A stretch of 64,000 nt of DNA from an uncultured Aquimarina sp. (GCA_947499005.1 CANMML010000006.1:94116-158115); one strand, 5' to 3'; shown: positions 8,739 to 18,683, counted from the first letter of the stretch. Notes: a model not told the origin generated them from the sequence alone. Program-made: numbers and translations.

Positions 8739-9767
8739 TTATCTATTTTTTAATCTTTTGAATACATCTATATTATCTAGGATTCGCTCTTCCAAGTCCA
8801 TACTCTTTTCTCCAAGAAATTTATCAAACTCTTCAGGAGCAAGGTGAGTGATGTAATTTTTAAGCTTTTCGTGCAATGCATCTCTAAACGCCATATCTCT
8901 ACTAGCCATGATTCCTCTTACTTTTTCTTTAAGAGGTTCGTAGATAGAACTTGTTAAATCTTCAAATTGATCAAATAATATATTAGTTTCAGAGAGGCTT
9001 AATTTTCGCTCTTCCTTTTCCGCTTTTTTCTTCAAGAAATCGGCAAATCCATTTTCGTAGCTGGCGATCAAGTCTAGTACTTCCGAATACATAGTTGATC
9101 GAACACTTTCCTTACTCTTTAGTTTTAGGATTTGGCGATATTCTTTTGCATCTTCTTTGAAAATGCTTTTATATACCTTGTTGGTTAACTGTGCGTATTT
9201 GAATTTATTTTCTTGGACATGCTTGTCAAGGGCACCCGTAAACTCTTCTCTGTAATTATGCTCTCTTAAAGCACTAGAAAGAAATTCTTCTTCTCTTTGG
9301 TTGATGTACTTAGCGTTTCCTCCAAGTTTTTTATTGATAGCGTCTAAAACAATATCTAGTATGAATGCTCGTAATAGTTTTGCTTTTTCACTTTCGGTTA
9401 AAAGCATGCCAATATTGAGGAACGTACGGAAAGTAAAAACGCCTAAAGAAGGTGCTCTTTGGATGGTGTTTTCTATGTCGACGACATTCATGTCGTCGAC
9501 ATAGATTTTTTTAAATTCTTTTAGACGCTCTTTTTTTAGGATTTCATATCCAGATTCTTCTAACTCCGTTTTATTGCTTTCTATATATCGATCAACAGTT
9601 CTTTCGTCAATTTCGAAATATTCAGCTATTTGCTTTTTGGTAAACCAGTATTTGCCTTCAAACATAACGCCAGGGAACGAAATCTCAGAATACAATATTT
9701 CTAAAGCATAATTGTTATTCAGAATATTTTTCCTGTGTAAATCAGATGTTGTTAAGTCTTTCACCAT
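8739..9767 (-). CDS. DNA-binding protein, RhuM/antirepressor-like, paired with Doc
   Basis: The 342-residue protein has a helix-turn-helix at about residues 43-62 (FTKKQIAEYFEIDERTVDRY). Next comes GMLLTESEKAKLLR at 120-133, resembling the motif found in phage antirepressor and KilA-N/BRO-type proteins. A long charged, helical, coiled-coil-rich C-terminus ends in DIDVFKRLKNR-like sequence. I recall similar DNA-binding proteins next to Doc genes in Bacteroidetes, some labelled virulence RhuM family. It probably represses its own operon and may neutralise Doc. A perfect 15-bp inverted repeat lies in its coding sequence, over residues 88-99. It sits 39 bases downstream of the A2M gene. Confidence 0.72.
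   Translation of the reverse strand: MVKDLTTSDLHRKNILNNNYALEILYSEISFPGVMFEGKYWFTKKQIAEYFEIDERTVDRYIESNKTELEESGYEILKKERLKEFKKIYVDDMNVVDIENTIQRAPSLGVFTFRTFLNIGMLLTESEKAKLLRAFILDIVLDAINKKLGGNAKYINQREEEFLSSALREHNYREEFTGALDKHVQENKFKYAQLTNKVYKSIFKEDAKEYRQILKLKSKESVRSTMYSEVLDLIASYENGFADFLKKKAEKEERKLSLSETNILFDQFEDLTSSIYEPLKEKVRGIMASRDMAFRDALHEKLKNYITHLAPEEFDKFLGEKSMDLEERILDNIDVFKRLKNR
9472..9505. repeat. Perfect 15-bp inverted repeat inside the DNA-binding protein gene
   Basis: The arms are TCTATGTCGACGACA (9472-9486) and its exact reverse complement (9491-9505), separated by TTCA. The hairpin encodes residues 88-99 of the DNA-binding protein. Possible roles are an intragenic operator, an mRNA structure affecting the Doc gene downstream, or a small palindromic insertion. 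Confidence 0.9.
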
Positions 9768-9806
9768 GCAGTAAAATTACAATTTTCACGTCTTTAAAAT
9801 CTCAAT

Positions 9807-12800
9807 TTACTTTATCACTTCAGTCCAACTACCTGCTTTTTTAGCACTAATAGAATTGTCATACATAGCTTCGCAATAAATAGATGGTAAATAGAATTTA
9901 CCCAAGTAAGCTGCATTCAATAAGCTGACAAAAGTTTTCTGTTCTCCTTGCTTTAAATCAAAGTAATAATGAATACGATCATCACGAACGTCCATATACT
10001 CTGGAGTGCTCTTAATGTGTTTGTCACCAGTTTTATCATTTCTTAAATTCTGAATTTCCCAACCAGAAGGGAATAAGTGAGAAAGTGCCAATTGCTCGTA
10101 ATTACCTCGGTATCCACTATTCTTTATGGTAACTTCAACTTTAAAATCTTCCCCTTGCTTAATGCTTTTAGGGTTGATTTTATTGTTATTGAGGTCTAAA
10201 TAAGAAACAAACATTTGAAGGTCATTATTCAAGTCTGTGTCTACACCAGTATTTTGAGTACCTCTAGTCACTACACGAACAAATAAGACACCACCAGATG
10301 TATTTTGAAGTTGCAGTTTATTGATCACTTTACGGGTACTCAATTCATTTTTACTAATCGATTTTCCTGAATCATAAGAGGTTGATGATTTCCCATTAAC
10401 TGCGTAACTATATTTTAGTGTATTGTTCGCATAAGAGTTCCCTGTAATTAATTTCGAAATTGCAATTAGCGAGTACGCTGTAGTCTGAGTGCTTAGCCAT
10501 TTTTTAGAGCCAAGAGTACCCGATAAGGTCTTTAATACTTCAAAAGCTTTTTCTTTTTCATTAAGAAGTAATAATGTTTCTAAAATCATCGCTTTATCTC
10601 GAACATCCGAACCATAGCTGTTGGCCATTTCAGTATATGGAGCGACATCATAAGACTTTCCAAAAATAAGTTGTTTAGCAACCTCTTTTTGTCCAGCAAC
10701 CGCATAGGCCGCAGCTAATCTCCAAGTAGTTTTGTTGCTCAAGTTATCATTTTCTTTTAAGCGATTCATAGCTCCCATAGCAGGCTTACCCGCTAGGGAT
10801 AAAGTGTATAAACGATATGCTTGCAAGATTCCTTGATTTGCTCTGTTGTTTTCGCCAGTCCTCCAAGAGTTTGCTTTTTCATTTTGATATGTAGTCCATT
10901 TAGACAATACTCCAGAAGGAATAGAGTATCCTTTGGCCTTCGCTTCTAATAAGAAATGTCCGACATACGAGCTAGCCCAATCATCAGTATCATTATTTGT
11001 TGGCCAGTATCTAAATCCACCGTTAGTGTGTTGGAACTGTAACAATCGCTCTATAGTAGCTTTTACATTTTTATTGATTTCCTCTTTTCTTTCTAAATCA
11101 AGTTCGGTAATATTCTCTAAGAATAACTGAGGGAATCCCGATGATGTGGTTTGTTCTACACAACCATGAGGATATCGAATGAGATATTTTAGACGCTCTT
11201 CCAGATTAATGGCAGGAATATTTGAAACTTCTAGGTAAGCACTATTAGTGCCTTTGATTCCATTGAGGTTGTATTCTGCATTCCAAGTTTCTCCGGCATC
11301 TAGTATTTTGTCAATTACGGTGGTAGTTGGCGGATTAGGTATGCGAACATCAATTTCAACTTTGTGTGTCGCAATATTAGTCCCTGAAACCGCAGTTATT
11401 TCGACTTCCGAGTATCCGATATTGTTAGGGACTGTAAGTTCGAAATCAGTAGATTTTTCACCAGCTTCACTAAAAGTAACTTGTTTTTTCGTGCTTCCAT
11501 TGGTTTCTACAACTCCTTTAGTTTTAATGGAAACAGACACGTTTTTGATGTCATCATTCATTGTGAATACATTCACAGGAACGGTTACTTTTTCACCCGG
11601 ACTTAATACTCGAGGTAATGTAGACAATACCATTAAAGGCTGTTTAACAGGAGTCGCTTTAGAAGTTTTTCCATAAGCACTTTCATGTGAAGCGACAATC
11701 ATAGTTTTTACAGAACCAATGTATTGAGGCATGGTAAAACTATGAGTATTTTCTTTTCCTTTTTCTAAAGAGAAAGGCCCCATAAAACGTACTACAGGTT
11801 TAAAGCGATTTGCCTTTTTACCACCTTTTTTAGCAAGCTCATCACCCCCTCCAATTTCTAATAGTCCAGCGATGTCTCCACTAGAAGCTCCTAGTACATA
11901 ATCATACATATCCCAACTGCGAACACCTAATGCTTCGCGTGCATAGAAAGTACTCCAAGGGTTTGGAGTTTTAAAACGTGTAATATCTAACAAACCTTCA
12001 TCTACAACAGCAATAGTATATTCCATAGCTTGTTGGTTTTCTTCACTCACTTTTATAGTGACTTTTTCTTCAGGGTGAAGCTCATCAGGCATATCGATCA
12101 CAGGAGAAAGATGTGTTTTAGGGTCTTCAACACTTATTGGGGTCATCCCGTACAATCGAATAGGTAGATCGTTTCCTTCATATTGATGAGGTTGAATGAG
12201 TGTGACATTCACATATACATTTGGAGCCATTTCCTCAGTAGCAATAAAACTAAATTGTGTTGATTCTTTTTTAGCTTCTACCCAATACGTTTCAACAACT
12301 CTAGAACCAGATTCAACACTTACTAGAGCTCTTCCTTTTTCAGCTGTAGGGATAGTAACTTTCACAGGTTCTCCAACGTCGTATTTTTGCTTATCTGTAC
12401 TAAATACTAACATGCTCGCTCCACCAGGATTGTCCTTACTAGCTCTTCCCGCCCAACCAGGCCAGTCTGCATAAATGATTTTTCCAGTAGCGTGTCCACT
12501 ATTTTGATCTATAACACGAACATAGTAACGTCCCCAATCTGGATATTTAATTTCAAAATTAGCAGTAGCATTTCCATTGATACTCGTTACATAATCTGTA
12601 TGAAGTGGTTTTTTATATGTACTTCCTACATATTTAGATAAGTCTTCTTGGTCATTTTTTTCCCACCAGTATTTCCATTCTAACTTGTATACATCTACTC
12701 GAACTTTAGTGCTTACGGGTTTTCCGTCTGGATCTAGAGTCGCTATTTTTATAGGATGTTTGATGTCTGTTAACAGCATACCACGAGCTTTATCGCCTTT

Positions 12801-15341
12801 CGGTAATTTTACCCCTACAAAAGATTTGTAAGGAGCATATGGAATGGTAAATTGATCGGTAGAGAAGTCTCCCCCTTCTTCAAAAACACGAATTCTGAAA
12901 TTAGCATTCAACATCCCTGGAGAACTGTTATTGACATTGATGTTCGAATTAATGGTAGCGATACCTTCACTATTTAATTTTCCTTTGAACAATTTTTGAT
13001 TTTCAGTACTGTAAGTATGTCCAGGGTCGTCAAAAATATAATCACTGTATTTAGAGAACGTAGTTCTTGCTTGACGCATACTGACAAATACATCTGCTTT
13101 CAAGTTTTTAGCGATGGCTCCATGAAGCCATTTAGAACTTAATGTTCCTTTTACATTAGCATCTTTAATAGATAATCGCTCTTTTCCGAAATCTAAATTT
13201 ACTTTTAGGCGATTTGGTTTAACCGTTTCAATTTTTATACGTTTTGAAAAAACAGCTCCACCCACTTTTACACGAGCCATCCAATTACCTGTAGGATAAT
13301 CATCGGAAGTGGTAGTGGTGAAATTATAAATATTTCCTACTGAAGTAGTATTAATTTTCGAATCGATTAATTGCCCTTCAGGACTAAATAACTCAAAAGA
13401 AATAGGATGTCCTTTTGGTAATAAATGCTCTTTGTCCTGTAACATGAAATTCAAGAACAGTGTATCTCCAGGTCTCCAAACACCACGTTCCCCATAAATA
13501 AAACCTTTAATTCCTTTTTGACTAACATTTCCAGATACGTCAAACTTACTAGTCGATAATGACGAACCATTATCTAGACGTACATAAGCTTTTTGTTTTT
13601 CTTTAGATGCAATTAAAAGGAATGGCTTTTTCATCACTTTTAATTGTCCTAATCCTTTTTCATTAGTTTTTGTAGAAGCAATAGTTTGTTGTTGGTAATT
13701 AATCACATTTACGTTGACATCATCAATAGGCTCTGTAGTGCGTAAATCTGTAACAGCAACCGTCATCGTATTGTCTAATCCTAATTTGGTGATAACCCCC
13801 ATATTCGATGCCAATACATTACGAACGACCTTTGTGGTATTGTAGCTATAGAAAGCATCATTACAGGGATTGGTGCGTTGCGAATAATCGTAATTACTGC
13901 TATTGTTGTTTTGGTAATAATCCCAATTACTACGTTCTTCGGGTTCATTATCCCAATTATCATCATTATTAGTGTTTTCGGCAGTCGAAGTGTCCTCACT
14001 AGATTTACAACGATACAAACTCTCCTTTTTGCCAAAAGAAAGTTCAACACGATAGATTGCCCCAGGTTCGGGATCAATAAGGTCATTTAGTTTTAAGGAG
14101 AAAGTATTCCATTCAGAAAAGTCGATCTTTTTTTCGCCCTTCAATTCCATAGAGTTTTGGTAAACAACTCTACCAACACGCAGGATTTGGCGATCTCCAT
14201 CAATTTGATTTACTTGTAAAAACTGAGCAATGTTATCCTCATAAATTTTAGTAACCTTAATCTTTACCGCTTTAAGGTTTTTAGTCTTAAAAGGAAACTT
14301 TATCCCTTCATTATCTGGAAGGATAATTCCTTTTCCTAATAATTCGATTTCTGGTTTTCCTCCATCAAAAGTGATATTTATTTCTCGTCTTAGTTTGATC
14401 TTCTTTCCAGCAGCATTACGAACATTCTGAATTATTAGTACCTCTTTCCCATTGACTTTGTGTTTAGGAAATACCTTAATTTCATTTCCATTAATGGTTA
14501 ATTTGGGACTTGTTTTGTTTTTAAACCAAACGAGACCACTAAGATTTTGACCTTTTTTAAGAGGGTCAGAAAATAATATAGATACATAGCGCTCAGGGTC
14601 ATGAAATACGCGCGTTTTTAATATTTTAAAATCACCAAGAGCTGGTATTTCTACTTTTAAAGACCCAGATAAATCAAGATTGATAGGAGCTCCATCCCAA
14701 GAAATTTTTAAAGTTTCATCGCTTTGAGAACGAGGAAGATCAATGATTTCAAATAAATAGGATTTTGAAGTATTTCCTTTAGTAACCACTACAGGATATG
14801 TATTGCCATCTAGACTGGCTTTAAAAATTTTAGCCAATTCTGTTTCTGGTAAAAAATCTGCAGTTTCGATAGTACCACTCACCTTTTGTTTAGTTAGTGC
14901 AGCATCTTCAGCTTCTATTGAAGCTAATTGCACATCGACAAATTGACGAATGACTTGAAAGTTATAGGAAAACGTTTTAAAGTCTTTAGGGACATCTTGT
15001 ATCTTGCCTAGATTGAAATTTACTTCATAAAATTCTCCAGACTTTAATGGTTTTTCTGGAGTAAATTCAATGATGCGATTGGTTAGCCATTTCGCTTCTC
15101 CTTTAATGTTAGGTTTAAAATCAAATAAGCCTTTAGCCTGATCGCCTTGCTTTACAGATTCGTTAGCGCTTGATAATTGAATTTTAATTGAAGACTGAGA
15201 TGAAACTGATCCCGAAGTATAAGACGAAATATAGCTTACAAATTCAGGGTTTATTTCTTTGAAATTTTTGTCTTTACAACCGATATTTATTAGGCATAAA
15301 GAAATAAGGCTTAAGAAGATAAGAAAGCGCATTTTTTTCAT
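9807..15341 (-). CDS. Alpha-2-macroglobulin family lipoprotein with thioester
   Basis: The 1844-residue protein has a lipoprotein signal (SLCLINIGC, Cys22), so it should be tethered in the envelope. It has several macroglobulin beta domains, including the MG2-type YGERGVWRPGDTLFL near residue 615. The thioester motif is GCVEQ with Cys1394 and Gln1397, followed by the alpha-helical thioester domain and a C-terminal receptor-like domain. Bacterial A2Ms of this kind trap proteases that breach the outer membrane while PbpC repairs the wall. An Asn/Asp/Ser/Tyr-rich insertion lies between Cys445 and Cys493. Its pbpC partner lies on the same strand beyond the Doc module. Confidence 0.92.
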   Translation of the reverse strand: MKKMRFLIFLSLISLCLINIGCKDKNFKEINPEFVSYISSYTSGSVSSQSSIKIQLSSANESVKQGDQAKGLFDFKPNIKGEAKWLTNRIIEFTPEKPLKSGEFYEVNFNLGKIQDVPKDFKTFSYNFQVIRQFVDVQLASIEAEDAALTKQKVSGTIETADFLPETELAKIFKASLDGNTYPVVVTKGNTSKSYLFEIIDLPRSQSDETLKISWDGAPINLDLSGSLKVEIPALGDFKILKTRVFHDPERYVSILFSDPLKKGQNLSGLVWFKNKTSPKLTINGNEIKVFPKHKVNGKEVLIIQNVRNAAGKKIKLRREINITFDGGKPEIELLGKGIILPDNEGIKFPFKTKNLKAVKIKVTKIYEDNIAQFLQVNQIDGDRQILRVGRVVYQNSMELKGEKKIDFSEWNTFSLKLNDLIDPEPGAIYRVELSFGKKESLYRCKSSEDTSTAENTNNDDNWDNEPEERSNWDYYQNNNSSNYDYSQRTNPCNDAFYSYNTTKVVRNVLASNMGVITKLGLDNTMTVAVTDLRTTEPIDDVNVNVINYQQQTIASTKTNEKGLGQLKVMKKPFLLIASKEKQKAYVRLDNGSSLSTSKFDVSGNVSQKGIKGFIYGERGVWRPGDTLFLNFMLQDKEHLLPKGHPISFELFSPEGQLIDSKINTTSVGNIYNFTTTTSDDYPTGNWMARVKVGGAVFSKRIKIETVKPNRLKVNLDFGKERLSIKDANVKGTLSSKWLHGAIAKNLKADVFVSMRQARTTFSKYSDYIFDDPGHTYSTENQKLFKGKLNSEGIATINSNINVNNSSPGMLNANFRIRVFEEGGDFSTDQFTIPYAPYKSFVGVKLPKGDKARGMLLTDIKHPIKIATLDPDGKPVSTKVRVDVYKLEWKYWWEKNDQEDLSKYVGSTYKKPLHTDYVTSINGNATANFEIKYPDWGRYYVRVIDQNSGHATGKIIYADWPGWAGRASKDNPGGASMLVFSTDKQKYDVGEPVKVTIPTAEKGRALVSVESGSRVVETYWVEAKKESTQFSFIATEEMAPNVYVNVTLIQPHQYEGNDLPIRLYGMTPISVEDPKTHLSPVIDMPDELHPEEKVTIKVSEENQQAMEYTIAVVDEGLLDITRFKTPNPWSTFYAREALGVRSWDMYDYVLGASSGDIAGLLEIGGGDELAKKGGKKANRFKPVVRFMGPFSLEKGKENTHSFTMPQYIGSVKTMIVASHESAYGKTSKATPVKQPLMVLSTLPRVLSPGEKVTVPVNVFTMNDDIKNVSVSIKTKGVVETNGSTKKQVTFSEAGEKSTDFELTVPNNIGYSEVEITAVSGTNIATHKVEIDVRIPNPPTTTVIDKILDAGETWNAEYNLNGIKGTNSAYLEVSNIPAINLEERLKYLIRYPHGCVEQTTSSGFPQLFLENITELDLERKEEINKNVKATIERLLQFQHTNGGFRYWPTNNDTDDWASSYVGHFLLEAKAKGYSIPSGVLSKWTTYQNEKANSWRTGENNRANQGILQAYRLYTLSLAGKPAMGAMNRLKENDNLSNKTTWRLAAAYAVAGQKEVAKQLIFGKSYDVAPYTEMANSYGSDVRDKAMILETLLLLNEKEKAFEVLKTLSGTLGSKKWLSTQTTAYSLIAISKLITGNSYANNTLKYSYAVNGKSSTSYDSGKSISKNELSTRKVINKLQLQNTSGGVLFVRVVTRGTQNTGVDTDLNNDLQMFVSYLDLNNNKINPKSIKQGEDFKVEVTIKNSGYRGNYEQLALSHLFPSGWEIQNLRNDKTGDKHIKSTPEYMDVRDDRIHYYFDLKQGEQKTFVSLLNAAYLGKFYLPSIYCEAMYDNSISAKKAGSWTEVIK

Positions 15342-15714
15342 GATGATTTCTTTTAAAGGAGTGTAAGTTGATTTTAATACTGTTAAAGTTAACTTTAAAT
15401 ATATGGCAAGTATTTAACTTAATGATGTTAAACTCGAAAAATTAATAATTGTGATGATATGTACCCTTCATATTTCCGAACCCTTATCCTCGATTAGGTA
15501 GTAGATTCCTTATCAATTGAGGAATGGCAAGACTAAATGGAAATATTATGGATATTAAATGATTATAGTTGTTAAGATATAAAATAAGTGACCTTACAGT
15601 GTTGAGACTTATTTAAAACGATTCCGAATTACCTATCAATTACAGTCAAATGCAAGAATAAATGTTAAGTTGAAGAAGTATTTGACGACATAAAGAACAT
15701 CTTAAACGAATCGC
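15342..15714. other. Intergenic region between divergent A2M and FAD oxidoreductase genes
   Basis: The 373 bases contain no convincing gene. They should hold divergent promoters, but no exact TAnnTTTG box stands out. A hairpin of the ATTCCT...AGGAAT family is present at 15505-15525. Confidence 0.6.
15505..15525. repeat. ATTCCT/AGGAAT hairpin, copy 1
   Basis: ATTCCT (15505-15510) and AGGAAT (15520-15525) form a stem around a 9-base loop. It resembles the copies near 18.8, 21.7 and 46.0 kb in sequence, including the flanking GAATGGCA/GAATGACA. Confidence 0.5.
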
Positions 15715-17055
15715 ATGGAAGAACATATTGTAATCATAGGAAATGGGGTTTCGGGAGTTACTGCTGCCCGTCATATCCGTAAGCTTTCGGATAAACGCAT
15801 TACTATCATTTCTTCGGAAACGGATTATTTCTTTTCTCGAACGGCTTTGATGTATATCTACATGGGGCATATGAAGTTTGAAAACACACAACCATATGAG
15901 CCTTGGTTTTGGAAGAAGAATCGCATCGAATTAAAAAAGGCCTTTGTAGAGCGTATAGAACCAGATAAAAATCTATTGCATTTTGCTGAAGGAGGTTCTC
16001 TAGAATACGATCAACTTATTTTGGCAACAGGATCTAAGCCGAATAAATTTGGATGGCCAGGTCAAGACTTAGATGGAGTAATGGGAATGTATTCTAAACA
16101 GAATTTAGATGATTTAGAAAAATACGCTCCCAATAATAAAGTCTGTAAACACGCTGTTATTGTTGGTGGGGGATTAATTGGTATCGAAATGGCCGAAATG
16201 TTACGATCCAGAGATATTCCAGTAACATTTTTAGTTCGCGAAGATAGCTTTTGGAATGGCGTTTTGCCAGGAGAAGAATCGGCAATGATCAATGAGCATA
16301 TCAAAGAGCACCATATAGACCTTCGTTTAGGAGTAAACCTTGGTGAGATTAAAGACAATGGAAAAGGGAAAGCTAAAAGTGTAGTTATTAAAGAAACAGG
16401 AGAAGAAATCCTTTGTGATGTAGTAGGATTAACTGCAGGTGTTTCTCCAAATATTGAATTCGTTAAGACCTCGGGTATAGAGACAGGGCGCGGGATAAAA
16501 GTGAACCGCCTATTAAAGACTAATTATGACAATGTTTTTGCTATTGGAGATTGTGCCGAACAACACGAAGCTATTGGAAGTCGTAGGCCAATAGAAGCGG
16601 TTTGGTATACCGGTCGTATGATGGGAGAAACTGTAGCAAGAACCATTTGTGGAACACCTACAGAATACAAGCCAGGACATTGGTTCAATAGTGCAAAATT
16701 TTTAGATATAGAATATCAAACCTACGGTTGGATTTGGGCAGAACCAAAGGAAGACGAAGCTCGTTTCTTTTGGAAACACCCTAAAGAGCACTTGCTAGTA
16801 CATCTTAATTTTGATAAAGCAACACGTCAATTTATTGGGATCAATACCTTCGGAATTCGCATGCGACATGAATTGTTTGACAGGTGGTTGACGGAAGAGA
16901 AATCGGTAGATTATGTATTGGCTCACTTAAAAGATGCCAACTTCGATCCAGAATTTTATAAACTGCACGAAGAAGCGATTGTAGAAAAATTTAATAAAGA
17001 ACAAGGAACAAATATAAAAGTAGCTCGTAAGAGTTGGAAACGCATTTTTGCATAA
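15715..17055 (+). CDS. FAD/NAD(P)-dependent oxidoreductase (pyridine nucleotide-disulfide class)
   Basis: The 446-residue flavoprotein has an N-terminal FAD-binding Rossmann motif (IGNGVSGVTAARHI), a central NAD(P)H-binding motif (GGGLIGIEMAEML, about residues 145-157), and the late FAD motif NVFAIGDCAEQ. This layout is that of nitrite reductase, rubredoxin reductase and NADH oxidase-like enzymes. The C-terminal part (about 330-446) is extended and unlike disulfide reductases. The next gene, 11 bases on, encodes a membrane polyferredoxin. The pair therefore likely moves electrons from NAD(P)H to membrane iron-sulfur clusters or the reverse. The substrate is unknown. Confidence 0.83.
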   Translation: MEEHIVIIGNGVSGVTAARHIRKLSDKRITIISSETDYFFSRTALMYIYMGHMKFENTQPYEPWFWKKNRIELKKAFVERIEPDKNLLHFAEGGSLEYDQLILATGSKPNKFGWPGQDLDGVMGMYSKQNLDDLEKYAPNNKVCKHAVIVGGGLIGIEMAEMLRSRDIPVTFLVREDSFWNGVLPGEESAMINEHIKEHHIDLRLGVNLGEIKDNGKGKAKSVVIKETGEEILCDVVGLTAGVSPNIEFVKTSGIETGRGIKVNRLLKTNYDNVFAIGDCAEQHEAIGSRRPIEAVWYTGRMMGETVARTICGTPTEYKPGHWFNSAKFLDIEYQTYGWIWAEPKEDEARFFWKHPKEHLLVHLNFDKATRQFIGINTFGIRMRHELFDRWLTEEKSVDYVLAHLKDANFDPEFYKLHEEAIVEKFNKEQGTNIKVARKSWKRIFA

Positions 17056-17066
17056 AAGATAAGATC

Positions 17067-18683
17067 ATGAAATTTATAAAATATATTGGTCTAGTAATGG
17101 CCATTGCGGGGTTTGCCATTTTTACGGGGAGTGTTTTTGTAGGGAAATACAACGTGTCTCCGGAAGCTTTTCAAGAGTGGAGTAGCCAGAAAACAAAAAG
17201 CGAGTTTTTTATTGAGCGTGCTGAGAAAGAAATTGTTGGAAAGGAGCTTAGTGCTTTTCAATTGACAAGTACGATTTCAAGAATTGCTAAAAATTCTAAT
17301 ACACATTATAAAGGACAGCAAGAAATTCCTTGGGATAAAATCATTCATTGGAAATGGAATAAATCATATAAAGATTTTGTCTATCCTTTGCTAAGAAAGT
17401 CTGCTGTAGGGTGGATTCCAGAAAATAAAGGAATATTCTGGTGGATGACTTTTGGATTAGCGATCATTGGTGGATTGATATATTTCTTGCCAGATTATAA
17501 ATTGTTAGGGCCTAAAGGAATTAAGAATAATGGAATTTTTCAGCATTCGGCTACCAATCGAGGAATATTAGGATTTATAACTTTTGTGTTCTTTGTAGGG
17601 TTTTATGTCTTGTTGTATTTCTTTCCAAATTATTTAATTAATCCTATTCTATCTGTAGATAATATCAGCAAGGGCTTAAGCGGTAATCCTGCGAGTCAAT
17701 GGTTTCTATATGGATTTATGTATTGTGCGGTAATGACCGTATTTGCTATCCGTATGTTTATCAAGTACAGGCATAATGCTTACCAGTTAGTTCGTACAGC
17801 TGTGGTATTATTTTTTCAAGTTGCCTTTGCATTCTTAATTCCTGAAATCTTAGTAGCGTTTAATAAGCCATGGTTCGATTTTAAAAATGCTTGGCCGTTG
17901 AATTATACTTTTTTCTTCGACTGGAATATCAATAGTCTAGTATCAAGTGGGAATTTAGGAGTATTTATGTTGGTATGGGGAATTGTCTTGACGTTAATTA
18001 TCGTACCCGTAATGGTTTATTTTTATGGAAAAAGATGGTACTGTAGTTGGGTTTGTGGATGTGGTGGATTAGCAGAAACTCTAGGAGATCCTTACCGTCA
18101 ATTATCAAGCAAGTCATTATTTTCTTGGAAAATAGAGCGTTGGTTAATTCATGGAGTATTGGCTTTTGCGATCATCATGACAGCATTAACATTGTATGTG
18201 TATTTCGCAGGAATCGAAAGTTGGAAAGAAGTTGCTTTTGGAATTACTGCTTATGATATACAATCTAGTTATGGGTTTTGGATCGGGTCTATATTCTCTG
18301 GAGTTATAGGAACAGGATTTTATCCAATTTTAGGAAATCGTGTGTGGTGTCGTTTTGGATGTCCATTGGCAGCATACATGGGATTAGTACAACGTTTCAA
18401 GTCTAGATTTAGAATTACCACCAATGGAGGACAATGTATTTCTTGTGGAAACTGTTCAACCTATTGTGAACAGGGAATTGATGTAAGGGCTTACGCACAG
18501 AAAGGGCAAAATATTGTACGTGCAAGTTGTGTTGGTTGTGGAATCTGTTCTGCGGTATGTCCGCGTGGAGTATTAAAATTAGAAAACGGTCCAGAAGAAG
18601 GGCGTATCAATCCTACAGAAGTACTATTAGGGAATGATGTTGATTTAATAGAAATGGCGAATCAAAACTCGAAGGCGAGTTAG
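17067..18683 (+). CDS. Membrane-bound polyferredoxin (NapH/CcoG-like 4Fe-4S protein)
   Basis: The 538-residue protein has several membrane helices. It has two cysteine motifs typical of NapH-type proteins (WVCGCGGLAETLGDP and RVWCRFGCPLAAYMG), followed by two classic 4Fe-4S motifs (CISCGNCSTYC and CVGCGICSAVCPRG). It would pass electrons at the inner membrane. The start is taken at the ATG at 17067, giving a hydrophobic N-terminus (MKFIKYIGLVMAIAGFAIF). An upstream extension to 17034 would overlap the flavoprotein gene. Together they form a two-gene redox operon. Its electron donor and acceptor cannot be told from sequence. Confidence 0.85.
   Translation: MKFIKYIGLVMAIAGFAIFTGSVFVGKYNVSPEAFQEWSSQKTKSEFFIERAEKEIVGKELSAFQLTSTISRIAKNSNTHYKGQQEIPWDKIIHWKWNKSYKDFVYPLLRKSAVGWIPENKGIFWWMTFGLAIIGGLIYFLPDYKLLGPKGIKNNGIFQHSATNRGILGFITFVFFVGFYVLLYFFPNYLINPILSVDNISKGLSGNPASQWFLYGFMYCAVMTVFAIRMFIKYRHNAYQLVRTAVVLFFQVAFAFLIPEILVAFNKPWFDFKNAWPLNYTFFFDWNINSLVSSGNLGVFMLVWGIVLTLIIVPVMVYFYGKRWYCSWVCGCGGLAETLGDPYRQLSSKSLFSWKIERWLIHGVLAFAIIMTALTLYVYFAGIESWKEVAFGITAYDIQSSYGFWIGSIFSGVIGTGFYPILGNRVWCRFGCPLAAYMGLVQRFKSRFRITTNGGQCISCGNCSTYCEQGIDVRAYAQKGQNIVRASCVGCGICSAVCPRGVLKLENGPEEGRINPTEVLLGNDVDLIEMANQNSKAS

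Noticed and set aside
13781..14090. Open frames on both strands in the middle of the first A2M gene
   Set aside because: They are shadows of the Asn/Asp-rich low-complexity region of the A2M gene and show no independent coding signal.
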